The position numbers and the translations under genes were made by a program. The notes under the pieces were generated by a model that did no database searches, was not told where the DNA came from, and saw nothing but the letters and a program-made list of their open reading frames with translations. Positions 27,670 through 36,028 of a stretch of 64,000 nucleotides of DNA are shown piece by piece. Position 1 is the stretch's first letter. Each line of letters starts with the position of its first letter. Source of the stretch: Allorhizobium sonneratiae (GTDB lineage Bacteria > Pseudomonadota > Alphaproteobacteria > Rhizobiales > Rhizobiaceae); the NCBI RefSeq assembly GCF_023700755.1, contig NZ_JAMKOJ010000002.1, positions 312,329 through 376,328 of the forward strand. The letters are read 5' to 3'.

Positions 27670-29157
27670 ATGCCTGCCACCAACCGGAATTTCGTCCGCT
27701 CCAGCCTTGTCATGCTGGGCCTTGGCTGTCTTCTGCTGCTCGGACTGATCGGGTCTTCGCTCTGGATGGTCGACAAGACCCGAACCACCTTCAATGCCGT
27801 CGTCACTGAACAGGCCATTCGCCGCACCAGCGCTGATCTGATGCAGACCCTGACCAATGCCGAAACCGGCCAGCGCGGTTTTCTTCTGACCCTGGATACC
27901 GCCTATCTGACGCCCTACAAGGAAGCGATCAAGGAGGTCTCCGCCCAGATGGAGGCGCTGATTGCCATCACGCCGCCGCAGGACGAGCGCAAGGCTGAAA
28001 TGACGGGGTTGAAAAATCTGGTTCACGCCAAGCTTGAGGAACTGGCTAAAACCATCGTCATGGCCAATAACGGCGAGGTCGCCGACGCACTCACGGAGGT
28101 GCGCAGCGGCTATGGCAAAAAATTGATGGATCAAAACCGGGCCATTCTCGACCATATCCGCGACATTTCCGACCGCAAGATGAATGAGGCGATTACCCGG
28201 CAGCTTGCGGTCAACACCATGCTGACCTGGTTCGGGCTGGGGGTTGCCCTTGCCATTCTCGCCGTTGTCGGTGGAGCAATCCTCATCGTTCTCGACCATG
28301 TGAAGGATTTGTCCCGCGCCCGACGGGAGGTGGAGGACCTCAATCAGGGGCTGGAGGAACGGGTGCAGGAGCGCACGGAAGATCTCATTCAGGCCAATCA
28401 GGAAATCCAGCGTTTCGCCTATATCATCACCCACGATCTGCGCGCACCGCTGGTGAATATCATGGGTTTTACCGCCGAGCTGGAAACCGCTCTCAAGGCG
28501 CTTCAGACCTATGTTCTGGCCGATGGCAAGGACCTTTCGCCCCAGGATATCGAGGATGCCCGGCTGGCTGCTGCCGAAGACCTGCCGGAAGCCATCGATT
28601 TCATCCGCTCGTCCACCCGCAAGATGGACGGACTGATCAATGCCATTTTGAAGATTTCCCGCGACGGACGCCGGCAATTGAAACCGGAACCTTTCGAGCT
28701 GAAAGAGGCCATCGAAGCAACCGCCGCCAGCGTTCACCATCAGATCAGCGACAATGGCGGTGAAACCCTGATCGAGGCTGGCGACCTCACCATCATCTCG
28801 GACCGGCTTTCGCTCGAACAAATCCTTGGAAATCTTTTCGATAATGCTATCAAGTACAAGTCACATGACAGACCCCTGCAACTTGGCGTCACGGCCACTG
28901 CCGAAGGGCGGCATTTCGTCAGGATAGAGATTGCAGACAATGGCCGCGGCATTGCCAAGGAAGACCACGAGCGTATTTTTGAACTTTTTCGCCGTTCAGG
29001 CCAACAAAATCAGGTTGGCGAAGGGATAGGACTTGCTCATGTACGCTCTCTGGTGCGAAACCTGGGTGGAGAAATCACAGTTCGATCGGAACTGGGTGTC
29101 GGCTCAACCTTCATCCTGCGGTTTCCGCGAGACCTTTCTAAACTGGTAAGGAGTTGA
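27670..29157 (+). CDS. CHASE3-type membrane histidine kinase
   Basis: Two membrane segments (about 11-33 and 185-208) flank a CHASE3-like extracytoplasmic domain (about 38-180, with the LTNAETGQRGFLLT motif). A short coiled coil follows, then the H-box RFAYIITHDLRAPLVN with His255, N-box NLFDNAIKY and the G-boxes IADNGRGI and GEGIGLAHV. This type resembles kinases paired with Rcp1-like single-domain response regulators, and such a gene follows only 2 bp downstream. 495 residues. The signal is unknown. Confidence 0.9.
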   Translation: MPATNRNFVRSSLVMLGLGCLLLLGLIGSSLWMVDKTRTTFNAVVTEQAIRRTSADLMQTLTNAETGQRGFLLTLDTAYLTPYKEAIKEVSAQMEALIAITPPQDERKAEMTGLKNLVHAKLEELAKTIVMANNGEVADALTEVRSGYGKKLMDQNRAILDHIRDISDRKMNEAITRQLAVNTMLTWFGLGVALAILAVVGGAILIVLDHVKDLSRARREVEDLNQGLEERVQERTEDLIQANQEIQRFAYIITHDLRAPLVNIMGFTAELETALKALQTYVLADGKDLSPQDIEDARLAAAEDLPEAIDFIRSSTRKMDGLINAILKISRDGRRQLKPEPFELKEAIEATAASVHHQISDNGGETLIEAGDLTIISDRLSLEQILGNLFDNAIKYKSHDRPLQLGVTATAEGRHFVRIEIADNGRGIAKEDHERIFELFRRSGQQNQVGEGIGLAHVRSLVRNLGGEITVRSELGVGSTFILRFPRDLSKLVRS

Positions 29158-29159
29158 GT

Positions 29160-29597
29160 ATGAAAGCTGTTGGCCGCGAAGTCACCATTGTCATGGTCGA
29201 GGATGATGAGGGGCATGCCCGTCTGATCGAAAAGAATGTGCGCCGCGCCGGCGTGAACAACGAAATCCTGCCTTTTACCGACGGCAATTCAGCGCTGGAT
29301 TATATTCTGGGACCGGACCGCTCCGGTGAGGTCTCGTCCGAGCGCTATCTTCTGATCCTGCTCGATCTCAACCTTCCAGACATGTCCGGCACCGATATTC
29401 TGGAGAAGGTGAAGAACAATCCGCATACGCGCCGCCTGCCGGTCGTCATTCTCACCACCACCGATGACGAGCGCGAAATCCAGCGCTGCTACGATCTCGG
29501 CGCCAATGTCTATATCACCAAGCCGGTCGATTATGAGAATTTCGCCCATGCGATCCGGCAGCTCGGCCTGTTTTTCTCCGTCATGCAAATTTCCTGA
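29160..29597 (+). CDS. Single-domain response regulator (Rcp1-like)
   Basis: A stand-alone receiver of 145 residues with no output domain: acidic EDD at 14-16, phospho-acceptor Asp69 in LLDLNLPDMSG, Thr in ILTTTDD and Lys in YITKPVD. The loop before Asp69 (GPDRSGEVSSERY) is long, as in Rcp1-type regulators. AAGGAG overlaps the stop of the kinase gene, so the two are translationally coupled. It should relay phosphate from the CHASE3 kinase to an unknown target. Confidence 0.9.
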   Translation: MKAVGREVTIVMVEDDEGHARLIEKNVRRAGVNNEILPFTDGNSALDYILGPDRSGEVSSERYLLILLDLNLPDMSGTDILEKVKNNPHTRRLPVVILTTTDDEREIQRCYDLGANVYITKPVDYENFAHAIRQLGLFFSVMQIS

Positions 29598-29614
29598 ATT
29601 TCGTGTCGTCAGCC

Positions 29615-30646
29615 ATGAATGTCCGCGTTCTTTACCTCGACGATGATCCGGCGATCGTGCGCCTCGTGCAGAAGGCCCTCGGGCGCAACGGGCATTCCGT
29701 TATTCATGCCGAAGACCTCGACAGCGCACTTGCCCTGCTGGCTGAGGACCGTTTCGATGCCATTGTCCTCGACCACTATCTCCAGGCCATGACCGGCCAC
29801 GACGTGCTGGCGCGGCTGAGAGGCGAAGGCGTGACCTTGCCGGTCGTCTATGTCACCGGGTCGAACGAAGCGCAGGTGGCCATTGATGCCATCAAGGCCG
29901 GCGCATCCGACTATGTGATCAAGACGGTGGACGGGGATTTCCTGCCGCTTCTGACCAGCGCCATCGAGCAATCGGTGGACAATGCCCGTCTGCGAGCGGA
30001 AAAGGCGCGCGCGGAAGAAGAAATCCGGCTGGGCAAGGAACGCGCTGAAGCATTGCTGGCCGAAGTCAATCATCGTGTCGCCAACAGTCTGGCGCTGGTG
30101 GCAAGCCTGATCCGGCTGCAGATCGCCAATGCCCGCAATGATGAGATCAAGGCTGAGCTTGCCGAAACCCAGGCACGGATCACCGCAATTGCCGGTATGC
30201 ATCGCAGCCTTTACACCTCCCATGATGTCAGCCGCGTCGATCTCAACATCTATACCGCCCATCTGGTGAACGAGCTGGCCAGTTCGCTTGCCAATCCGGA
30301 AAAGAAGATCGATGTGCGGGTCGAGGCCGATCCCATCGTGCTGAAATCCGACCGGGCCGTGTCGATCGGCATGATCGTCACCGAACTCGTCACCAATGCC
30401 TTCAAATATGCCTATCCGGAACGCTCGGACGGCGAAATCCGCGTGCGGCTGAAACAGGTGGCAGAAGACCGGGCACTTCTGACGGTGGAGGATGACGGCG
30501 TCGGCATCAATCCGGCGGCAGCGCCGAAGGGAACCGGGCTTGGCAGCCGGATCATCAAATCCATGGCTGCGTCGCTCGGAGATGGTTTGAGCTATGATGA
30601 AACCGGCCACGGCACCCTTGCCCGCGTGCCGATCACGCTCGGATAA
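29615..30646 (+). CDS. Receiver-HisKA_2 histidine kinase (response-regulator-linked)
   Basis: An N-terminal receiver (Asp53 in VLDHYLQ, Lys103 in YVIKTVD) is joined through a coiled coil (about 120-148) to a HisKA_2-type kinase domain: H-box LLAEVNHRVANSL with His153, then ATPase motifs ELVTNAFKYA, VEDDGVGI and GTGLGSRI. Receiver-to-kinase order means it can be switched by phosphorylation from another kinase. 343 residues. ATG 29615 chosen; an in-frame GTG at 29603 is possible. Third gene of the cassette between ubiB and coaBC. Confidence 0.88.
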   Translation: MNVRVLYLDDDPAIVRLVQKALGRNGHSVIHAEDLDSALALLAEDRFDAIVLDHYLQAMTGHDVLARLRGEGVTLPVVYVTGSNEAQVAIDAIKAGASDYVIKTVDGDFLPLLTSAIEQSVDNARLRAEKARAEEEIRLGKERAEALLAEVNHRVANSLALVASLIRLQIANARNDEIKAELAETQARITAIAGMHRSLYTSHDVSRVDLNIYTAHLVNELASSLANPEKKIDVRVEADPIVLKSDRAVSIGMIVTELVTNAFKYAYPERSDGEIRVRLKQVAEDRALLTVEDDGVGINPAAAPKGTGLGSRIIKSMAASLGDGLSYDETGHGTLARVPITLG

Positions 30647-30662
30647 GCGGAAAGGGCGCGTC

Positions 30663-31892
30663 ATGAGCCTTGAGACCAAAAGCCTTCACGGCAAACGGAT
30701 TCTGCTGATCATCAGCGGCGGCATTGCCGCCTATAAAAGCCTCGATCTCATCCGGCGGCTCAAGGAACGGGGGGCCGAGGTGCGACCGGTAATGACGGCT
30801 GCTGCCCAGCACTTCATCACGCCGCTGGCCGTTGGCGCCCTGTCTGCCTCTCATGTCTATACAGAGCTGTTTTCGCGCGAGGATGAGCAGGATGTCGGTC
30901 ATATCAGACTGGCGCGGGAATGCGATCTGATCGTCGTGGCGCCCGCGACTGCCGATCTCATGGCGAAAATGGCCAACGGGCTGGCGGACGATCTGGCCTC
31001 CACCGTGCTTCTGGCGGCCGATCGCCCGGTTCTGATCGCCCCGGCGATGAACCCGAAAATGTGGGCGCATCCGGCAACGAAGCGCAATGTCGCAACCTTG
31101 AAAGCCGATGGCCTCACGTTCATCGGGCCGATGGCGGGTGAAATGGCGGAAAAGGGCGAAAGCGGTCTTGGCCGCATGGCCGAACCGCTGGAGATCGTCG
31201 CTGCCATTGAAGCGCTCCTCACGCCTGCGGAAAAACCGCTTTCCGGCAAGACCGCCATCGTCACCTCCGGGCCAACCCATGAACCCATCGATCCGGTGCG
31301 CTATATCGCCAACCGTTCCTCTGGCCGTCAGGGGCATGCGATTGCCAGCGCCCTTGCCCGTCTCGGCGCAGAGGTCACGCTGGTCTCCGGACCCGTCACG
31401 CTTGCCGATCCGCATGGGGTGAAAACCATCCATGTCGAGACGGCAGAGGAGATGCGCCAGGCGGTGCTGGCTACCTTTCCCGCCGATCTGGCGGTGATGG
31501 TCGCTGCCGTCGCCGACTGGCGGGTGGCCACAGCGTCAGAGCACAAGATCAAGAAACAGCCCGGCGATGCCGCCCCCACGCTTCAGATGGTTGAAAATCC
31601 CGACATTCTCAAAGAGGTCGGTCATCATCCAGAGCGACCTTCACTGGTGGTGGGCTTTGCCGCCGAGACCCGCAATGTCGAGGAAAACGGTAAGACGAAA
31701 CTCGCGCGCAAAGGCGCTGATCTGATCGTCGCCAACGACGTCTCGCCCGCCACCGGCATTATGGGCGGCACGCAGAACAGCGTCAGCCTGATCTTTGCCG
31801 ACCGCGTCGAACACTGGCCGGACATGACCAAGGATCAGGTGGCCGAAAAGCTTGCCCTGCGCATGGCCGAGATGTTTCTGGCAAAAACCTGA
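30663..31892 (+). CDS. coaBC: Bifunctional phosphopantothenoylcysteine decarboxylase / synthetase
   Basis: CoaBC (Dfp) catalyses two middle steps of coenzyme A synthesis. The N-terminal FMN-binding CoaC part has ISGGIAAYKSLDLIRRL and the PAMNPKMW substrate clamp. The C-terminal CoaB part has VTSGPTHEPIDPVRYIAN-RSSG, then the KIKK loop. 409 residues. GGAAAGG precedes the ATG at 30663. Its usual rhizobial neighbour dut is found about 9 kb away instead. Confidence 0.95.
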   Translation: MSLETKSLHGKRILLIISGGIAAYKSLDLIRRLKERGAEVRPVMTAAAQHFITPLAVGALSASHVYTELFSREDEQDVGHIRLARECDLIVVAPATADLMAKMANGLADDLASTVLLAADRPVLIAPAMNPKMWAHPATKRNVATLKADGLTFIGPMAGEMAEKGESGLGRMAEPLEIVAAIEALLTPAEKPLSGKTAIVTSGPTHEPIDPVRYIANRSSGRQGHAIASALARLGAEVTLVSGPVTLADPHGVKTIHVETAEEMRQAVLATFPADLAVMVAAVADWRVATASEHKIKKQPGDAAPTLQMVENPDILKEVGHHPERPSLVVGFAAETRNVEENGKTKLARKGADLIVANDVSPATGIMGGTQNSVSLIFADRVEHWPDMTKDQVAEKLALRMAEMFLAKT

Positions 31893-31893
31893 C

Positions 31894-32415
31894 TTACAAC
31901 AACACCATGCCGATCACCGCGCCAGCGGCCAGAACGACAAGCGGATGAAGCCGCGTGGCGATCATCAGAGCGGCGGAAGCGGCTGTCACGGCTGCGAGCA
32001 ACAGGCTTGTGACCGAGGCATGGGTGATGATGGCGGCACTGGCGGCGACAAGACCGGCCGTCATGGGCTGCAGCCCGCCCATAACGATCTTGCGCCAGGG
32101 CTTATCCTTGTAACGGTCCCAAAGGGTCAGCGCACCCGCCGTGATCAGTGAAGACGGACCGAATTTGGCAATTGACGTCACGATCAGACCGGACAGGCCG
32201 GCGATATGCCAGCCAATCAGTGGAACGACCATCATATTGGGACCGGGTGCGGCCTGCGCCAGCGCAAAGAGCGCGCTGAACTCGCTGGCGCTCAACCAGT
32301 GGTGCACATCGACCACTCGGCGCTGCATTTCCGGCAAGATGGCATTGCCGCCGCCAAAGGCCATCAGAGACAGTTCGGCAAAGACAACCGCCAGAGAGAC
32401 AAGCAAAGGGCTCAT
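31894..32415 (-). CDS. chrA: Chromate transporter half-protein (ChrA, second subunit)
   Basis: A single ChrA domain of 173 residues with several membrane segments and the motif LMAFGGGNAILPEMQRR near the start. Together with the overlapping upstream half it forms a short-chain (SCHR) chromate transporter pair, known to export chromate as a two-protein unit. Its ATG overlaps the stop of the first half by 4 bp. Its stop is 2 bp from the convergent coaBC stop. Confidence 0.86.
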   Translation of the reverse strand: MSPLLVSLAVVFAELSLMAFGGGNAILPEMQRRVVDVHHWLSASEFSALFALAQAAPGPNMMVVPLIGWHIAGLSGLIVTSIAKFGPSSLITAGALTLWDRYKDKPWRKIVMGGLQPMTAGLVAASAAIITHASVTSLLLAAVTAASAALMIATRLHPLVVLAAGAVIGMVLL

Positions 32416-32978
32416 TTCGAAGCCCTCCAGCTCAGCAGGATGGAGAAGGGCGCAAGCACCAGCAGCGTCACGATCATCGGCAGGCGCAGGAGCGCAATGG
32501 CGCCGAAACAGATCAGCATGACGAGAACCGCATGCGGCTTTCTGATCAGCGGCCGTGCCATTTTGTAAGCCGTGGCGATCAGAAGACCGGCCACCGCCGC
32601 TGCCAGACCGGCAAACAGATGCTGCACGACACTGAGATCATGATAACGGTCATACAACACGCCGAGACAGAGCACGACCGCCGTCGGAGCCGCAATCAGT
32701 CCGCTCATGGCGGCAAGCGCACCGCGCCATCCGGCAAAGCGCAGGCCGACAGCAACCGACAGATTGATGATGTTGCCGCCAGGCAGAAACTGGCACAGCC
32801 CCAAAAGATCGGTAAATGCCTCTGGTGAAAGCCAGCGCTTTTCTTCAACCAGCATCCGCCGCGCCATCGGCAGAACGCCGCCAAACCCCATCAGGCCAAG
32901 GCTGAGGAAGCCGGAGAAAAGTGCAGCCGGTCCGGGATGGATTTCCGCGGACAGATCGAGAGGAAGAGCATCTGACAT
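32412..32978 (-). CDS. chrA: Chromate transporter half-protein (ChrA, first subunit)
   Basis: The partner ChrA domain (188 residues), with LMGFGGVLPMARRMLVEEKRW at the corresponding place and FLPGGNIINLSV further on. Each half has the ChrA motif once, as in short-chain pairs with opposite membrane topology. Chromate is the family assignment; sulfate or another oxyanion cannot be excluded. Divergent from a LysR-type gene, 95 bp apart, with a perfect palindrome between. Confidence 0.86.
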   Translation of the reverse strand: MSDALPLDLSAEIHPGPAALFSGFLSLGLMGFGGVLPMARRMLVEEKRWLSPEAFTDLLGLCQFLPGGNIINLSVAVGLRFAGWRGALAAMSGLIAAPTAVVLCLGVLYDRYHDLSVVQHLFAGLAAAVAGLLIATAYKMARPLIRKPHAVLVMLICFGAIALLRLPMIVTLLVLAPFSILLSWRASK

Positions 32979-33035
32979 TGTTCTTGTCCTTATTGCATGC
33001 CATGTCGATACGCCTGTCTCGTGCCTATGTCCAAT

Positions 33036-33059
33036 ATATGGAAAATGCCTTTTCCATAT
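33036..33059. promoter_or_regulatory. Perfect palindrome in the chrA-LysR divergent promoter
   Basis: ATATGGAAAA-TGCC-TTTTCCATAT: 10-bp perfect arms with a 4-bp spacer, 15 bp before the LysR start codon and 58 bp before chrA. LysR-type proteins usually bind partly palindromic sites in just this position to control both themselves and the divergent gene, so this is the likely operator. Confidence 0.7.
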
Positions 33060-33073
33060 GATAAAGATATCGC

Positions 33074-34012
33074 ATGATCGAACTTCGCCACCTTCGTTAC
33101 GCCATTGCTGTTGCCGAGACCGGCCATATGACCCGCGCTGCCGAAAAACTCGGGCTGCAACAGCCGCCGCTCAGCCAGCAGATCCGTAATCTGGAGGAGA
33201 TGGTCGGCACGCCGCTGTTTCACCGCCTGCCGCGCGGCATGGCCCTGACCGAAGCGGGCGAGGCTTTCCTTGTGCGGGCACGCCAGATTATCGCCGATGT
33301 CGATCAGGCGGTGGATGCGGCCCGACGGGCAGCACGCGGCGAAACCGGGCTGCTTGCTATCGGCTTCACCAGTTCCGCCGCCTTTCATCCACTGGTCGCC
33401 CGTGTGGTTCGGGCGCTGCGCCAGAGCGCGCCCGATCTTGGGCTGCGGCTGGAGGAAGGGTCTACTGATGAATTGCAGGAAGCACTTGTGACCGGACGGC
33501 TGGATGCGGTTTTCATCCGCTTTGCTTCGGAACGGCTTGCCGGCTTTCACGTCGAAGCGCTCACTTCGGAACCGATGGTTCTTGCCCTGCCGGATACCCA
33601 TGTGCTGGCGCACTCAAAACCCAGCAGTATCGATCTTGCCGATCTGGCGCAGGAGACCTTTATTCTTTACCGCAGGCTATCGGCACAAGGCCTTTACGAC
33701 AGGATCATCGCCGCCTGTCAGAAAGCTGGCTTCAGCCCGAAGGTGGAACAGGAAACGCCGAAAATCGTCTCGACGCTGAGCCTTGTGGCGGCGGGGCTAG
33801 GGGTCTCGATCATTCCGCGTTCCATGGCACGTCTGGAAACTTCGGGCGTGGCCTATTGCGATTTTCATCAGGGCAGCAACATCGAAGCGCCGCTTTATCT
33901 GGCCTGCCGAAAGCCTTCGGCAAGCGGGGCCTTACGCAACTTCGTCGCCGAAGTCAGGCGGCAGGCTGAGCACGATGAGGATGGGCAAGATCGGGACGGG
34001 ATGCAGGTGTGA
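33074..34012 (+). CDS. LysR-family transcriptional regulator next to chrA
   Basis: Standard LysR layout: helix-turn-helix (about 1-60, IELRHLRYAIAVAETGHMTR, then LQQPPLSQQIRNLEEMVG) and effector domain (about 90-295). 312 residues. Its divergent position suggests it controls the chromate transporter pair. The last 59 bp overlap, tail to tail, with the amidotransferase gene on the other strand. Confidence 0.9.
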   Translation: MIELRHLRYAIAVAETGHMTRAAEKLGLQQPPLSQQIRNLEEMVGTPLFHRLPRGMALTEAGEAFLVRARQIIADVDQAVDAARRAARGETGLLAIGFTSSAAFHPLVARVVRALRQSAPDLGLRLEEGSTDELQEALVTGRLDAVFIRFASERLAGFHVEALTSEPMVLALPDTHVLAHSKPSSIDLADLAQETFILYRRLSAQGLYDRIIAACQKAGFSPKVEQETPKIVSTLSLVAAGLGVSIIPRSMARLETSGVAYCDFHQGSNIEAPLYLACRKPSASGALRNFVAEVRRQAEHDEDGQDRDGMQV

Positions 34013-34775
34013 AGGGCACGACCGTCAAGCCGTTATCGCCGAGCTTGAGGCCACTGGCAGGCGGAATTTCCATCCAGGCATCGGCTTCATCGGTCAATGG
34101 TTCGGATACAAGACAGGTCCCGCCCTTGTTTCCCATCGACCCGGCATAAAGCGTCGGTGCAAAAGCATCGGTGGAATAGCGCACGGCATAAAGGGTTTTG
34201 CCATCGGAGAAGGCGGCGGTGAAGCGCACTTTCGCTTCGCCCACCATGTGACGGCTCAAGTCCTCGACAAAGCCGATCGCTTCGCTCATCGCCGCAAGCG
34301 GGCGTTCCTTCATACCGAATTGCATGGCCAGCAGAAACAGAAGTTCGGAATCGGTCGTGCCAGTGCGGGCATTGAAATGTTCGTCATCCAGCATCGCCTC
34401 CATTGAGCGGCGGATGCGGTCGAAATGATCGATCTGGCCGTTATGCATGAAGGACCAGGCACCATGGACGAAAGGATGGCAATTGTCCCGCCGGGTTGCG
34501 CCATGGGTGGCGGCGCGCACATGGGCCAGAAACAGCGGTGAGCGGATCTGGCGGGCAATGCTTTTCAGATTGCAATCCGACCAGGCAGGCAACACATCGC
34601 GAAACCGTCCCGGCTCCTCCCGGTCACCATACCAGGCGAGCCCGAAGCCATCGGCATTGGTGGAGGTTTTGGCGCGGGTGGCACAGACGGACTGCTCGAT
34701 CAGCGAATGGGCGGGCGACGACACCAGCTCTTCCAGAAAGAGCGGTTCTCCCCGATAGGCTGCCCAACGACACAT
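33954..34775 (-). CDS. Class II glutamine amidotransferase (YafJ/EgtC type)
   Basis: An N-terminal-nucleophile amidohydrolase: Cys2 follows the initiator Met (MCRWAAYRGEP), with conserved FGLAWYG and AHVRAATHGA-(X)4-NCHPF, then FMHNGQI. Such proteins hydrolyse glutamine-like or gamma-glutamyl amide bonds; the real substrate is unknown. The frame runs on to 35150, but the Cys must be residue 2, so the start is 34775, giving 273 residues. It overlaps the LysR gene end by 59 bp. Confidence 0.87.
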   Translation of the reverse strand: MCRWAAYRGEPLFLEELVSSPAHSLIEQSVCATRAKTSTNADGFGLAWYGDREEPGRFRDVLPAWSDCNLKSIARQIRSPLFLAHVRAATHGATRRDNCHPFVHGAWSFMHNGQIDHFDRIRRSMEAMLDDEHFNARTGTTDSELLFLLAMQFGMKERPLAAMSEAIGFVEDLSRHMVGEAKVRFTAAFSDGKTLYAVRYSTDAFAPTLYAGSMGNKGGTCLVSEPLTDEADAWMEIPPASGLKLGDNGLTVVPFTPASRPDLAHPHRAQPAA

Positions 34776-35007
34776 GGTATAAAGCTCCGCACTGCCGCCT
34801 TCAGACGCGGCCAGTATAATGGTGAGGCAAGAGAGTGAACGAAATCTGAAGTTAAGATATTTTATGTCAGATTCTTGACGGAAGCGGCAATCACATTTTG
34901 CGGCGCAAAATAATATTTGTGAACACTGCGTTCGCATTCCCGCTCTTTGGGCTGACCATTCTCCGATTATATTCAGGAAAACTGTTTCAGCTCGAAAGGA
35001 GCTTCCC

Positions 35008-35922
35008 ATGTCCATTCGCCCCGTCAAGCACGAAAGCCGCGCCATGCCGACCATGGAGGGTGCGGGCGTGAAACTGCATCGCGTCTTTGGCTTCGGCGAT
35101 CCGTCGATGACCGATCCCTTCCTGATGATGGATGATTTCCGCAACGACAATCCCTCCGATTATCTGCGCGGTTTTCCCTGGCATCCGCATCGCGGCATCG
35201 AAACCATCACCTATGTTCTGGCCGGAACGGTGGAGCACGGCGATAGCCTCGGCAATCAGGGCCTGCTTGGCGCCGGTGACATCCAGTGGATGACGGCCGG
35301 GCGCGGTATCATGCATCAGGAAATGCCCAAGGGTGATTTTTCCGGCAAGATGCACGGTTTCCAGCTCTGGGCCAACCTGCCCTCTTCCCTGAAAATGACC
35401 GCACCGCGCTATCAGGACATCAAATCCGCCGATATTCCGGTGGTGATTGATGACGACGGCACGGCTGTGCGGGTGATCAGCGGCGATTTCTGGGGCAAGA
35501 GCGGCCCGGTGGACGGCATTGCCGCCGAGCCGGTCTATCTCGATATTTCGGTGCCACCGGGCAAGCGCAAGACCATTCCGGTCGATACCTACCGCTCGGC
35601 CTTCGCCTATATTTTCGCCGGTTCCGGCACCTTCCGCGATGCCTCGAAACCCTTTGGCGTCAGGGTGGAAAAGGAGTTTCAGGGCGAGGAACTGAATATC
35701 CGCGATCTCTCCGGCAACCGCACGCTGGTGGTGTTCGACACCGGCGACGAAATCACCGTGCAGGCCGGGGATGACGGCATCCGCTTTCTTCTGGTCTCCG
35801 GCAAGCCGATCCGCGAGCCGGTCGCCTGGCACGGGCCGATCGTGATGAACACCCGCGAAGAGCTCATGCAGGCCATGCGCGAATTGCAGAACGGCACCTT
35901 CATCCGCCCGGCGGACGCCTGA
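35008..35922 (+). CDS. Pirin family protein
   Basis: A bicupin of 304 residues. The N-terminal cupin carries the metal-binding motif FPWHPHRGIETITYVL, then EHGDSLGNQG and the GRGIMHQEMP segment typical of pirins. Bacterial pirins include a quercetin 2,3-dioxygenase and stress-responsive regulators; the role here is unassigned. AAAGGAGCTTCCC before the ATG is a strong ribosome-binding site. A palindromic repeat begins 5 bp after its stop. Confidence 0.92.
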   Translation: MSIRPVKHESRAMPTMEGAGVKLHRVFGFGDPSMTDPFLMMDDFRNDNPSDYLRGFPWHPHRGIETITYVLAGTVEHGDSLGNQGLLGAGDIQWMTAGRGIMHQEMPKGDFSGKMHGFQLWANLPSSLKMTAPRYQDIKSADIPVVIDDDGTAVRVISGDFWGKSGPVDGIAAEPVYLDISVPPGKRKTIPVDTYRSAFAYIFAGSGTFRDASKPFGVRVEKEFQGEELNIRDLSGNRTLVVFDTGDEITVQAGDDGIRFLLVSGKPIREPVAWHGPIVMNTREELMQAMRELQNGTFIRPADA

Positions 35923-35926
35923 ATCG

Positions 35927-36028
35927 AGAGCATCGGCCGAAAAGTGGGAACCGGTTTTCAGGAAAACCCGGTTCAGAAACAAAGCCTTACAGCATCGCGC
36001 CGATTCCGTTTTTCGGCACGATGCTCTA
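35927..36028. repeat. AGAGCATCG palindromic repeat between pirin and thiD genes
   Basis: A ~100-bp element with inverted ends, AGAGCATCG at 35927-35935 and CGATGCTCT at 36019-36027, and internal CCGAAAAGTGGGAACCGG. It fills the convergent gap, from 5 bp after the pirin stop to inside the thiD stop codon (the minus-strand TAG at 36026-36028). Related modules lie at 20796-20857 and 52746-52807. Confidence 0.82.

Noticed and set aside
34776..35150. N-terminal extension of the class II amidotransferase
   Set aside because: The catalytic Cys must follow the initiator Met, which fixes the start at 34775.
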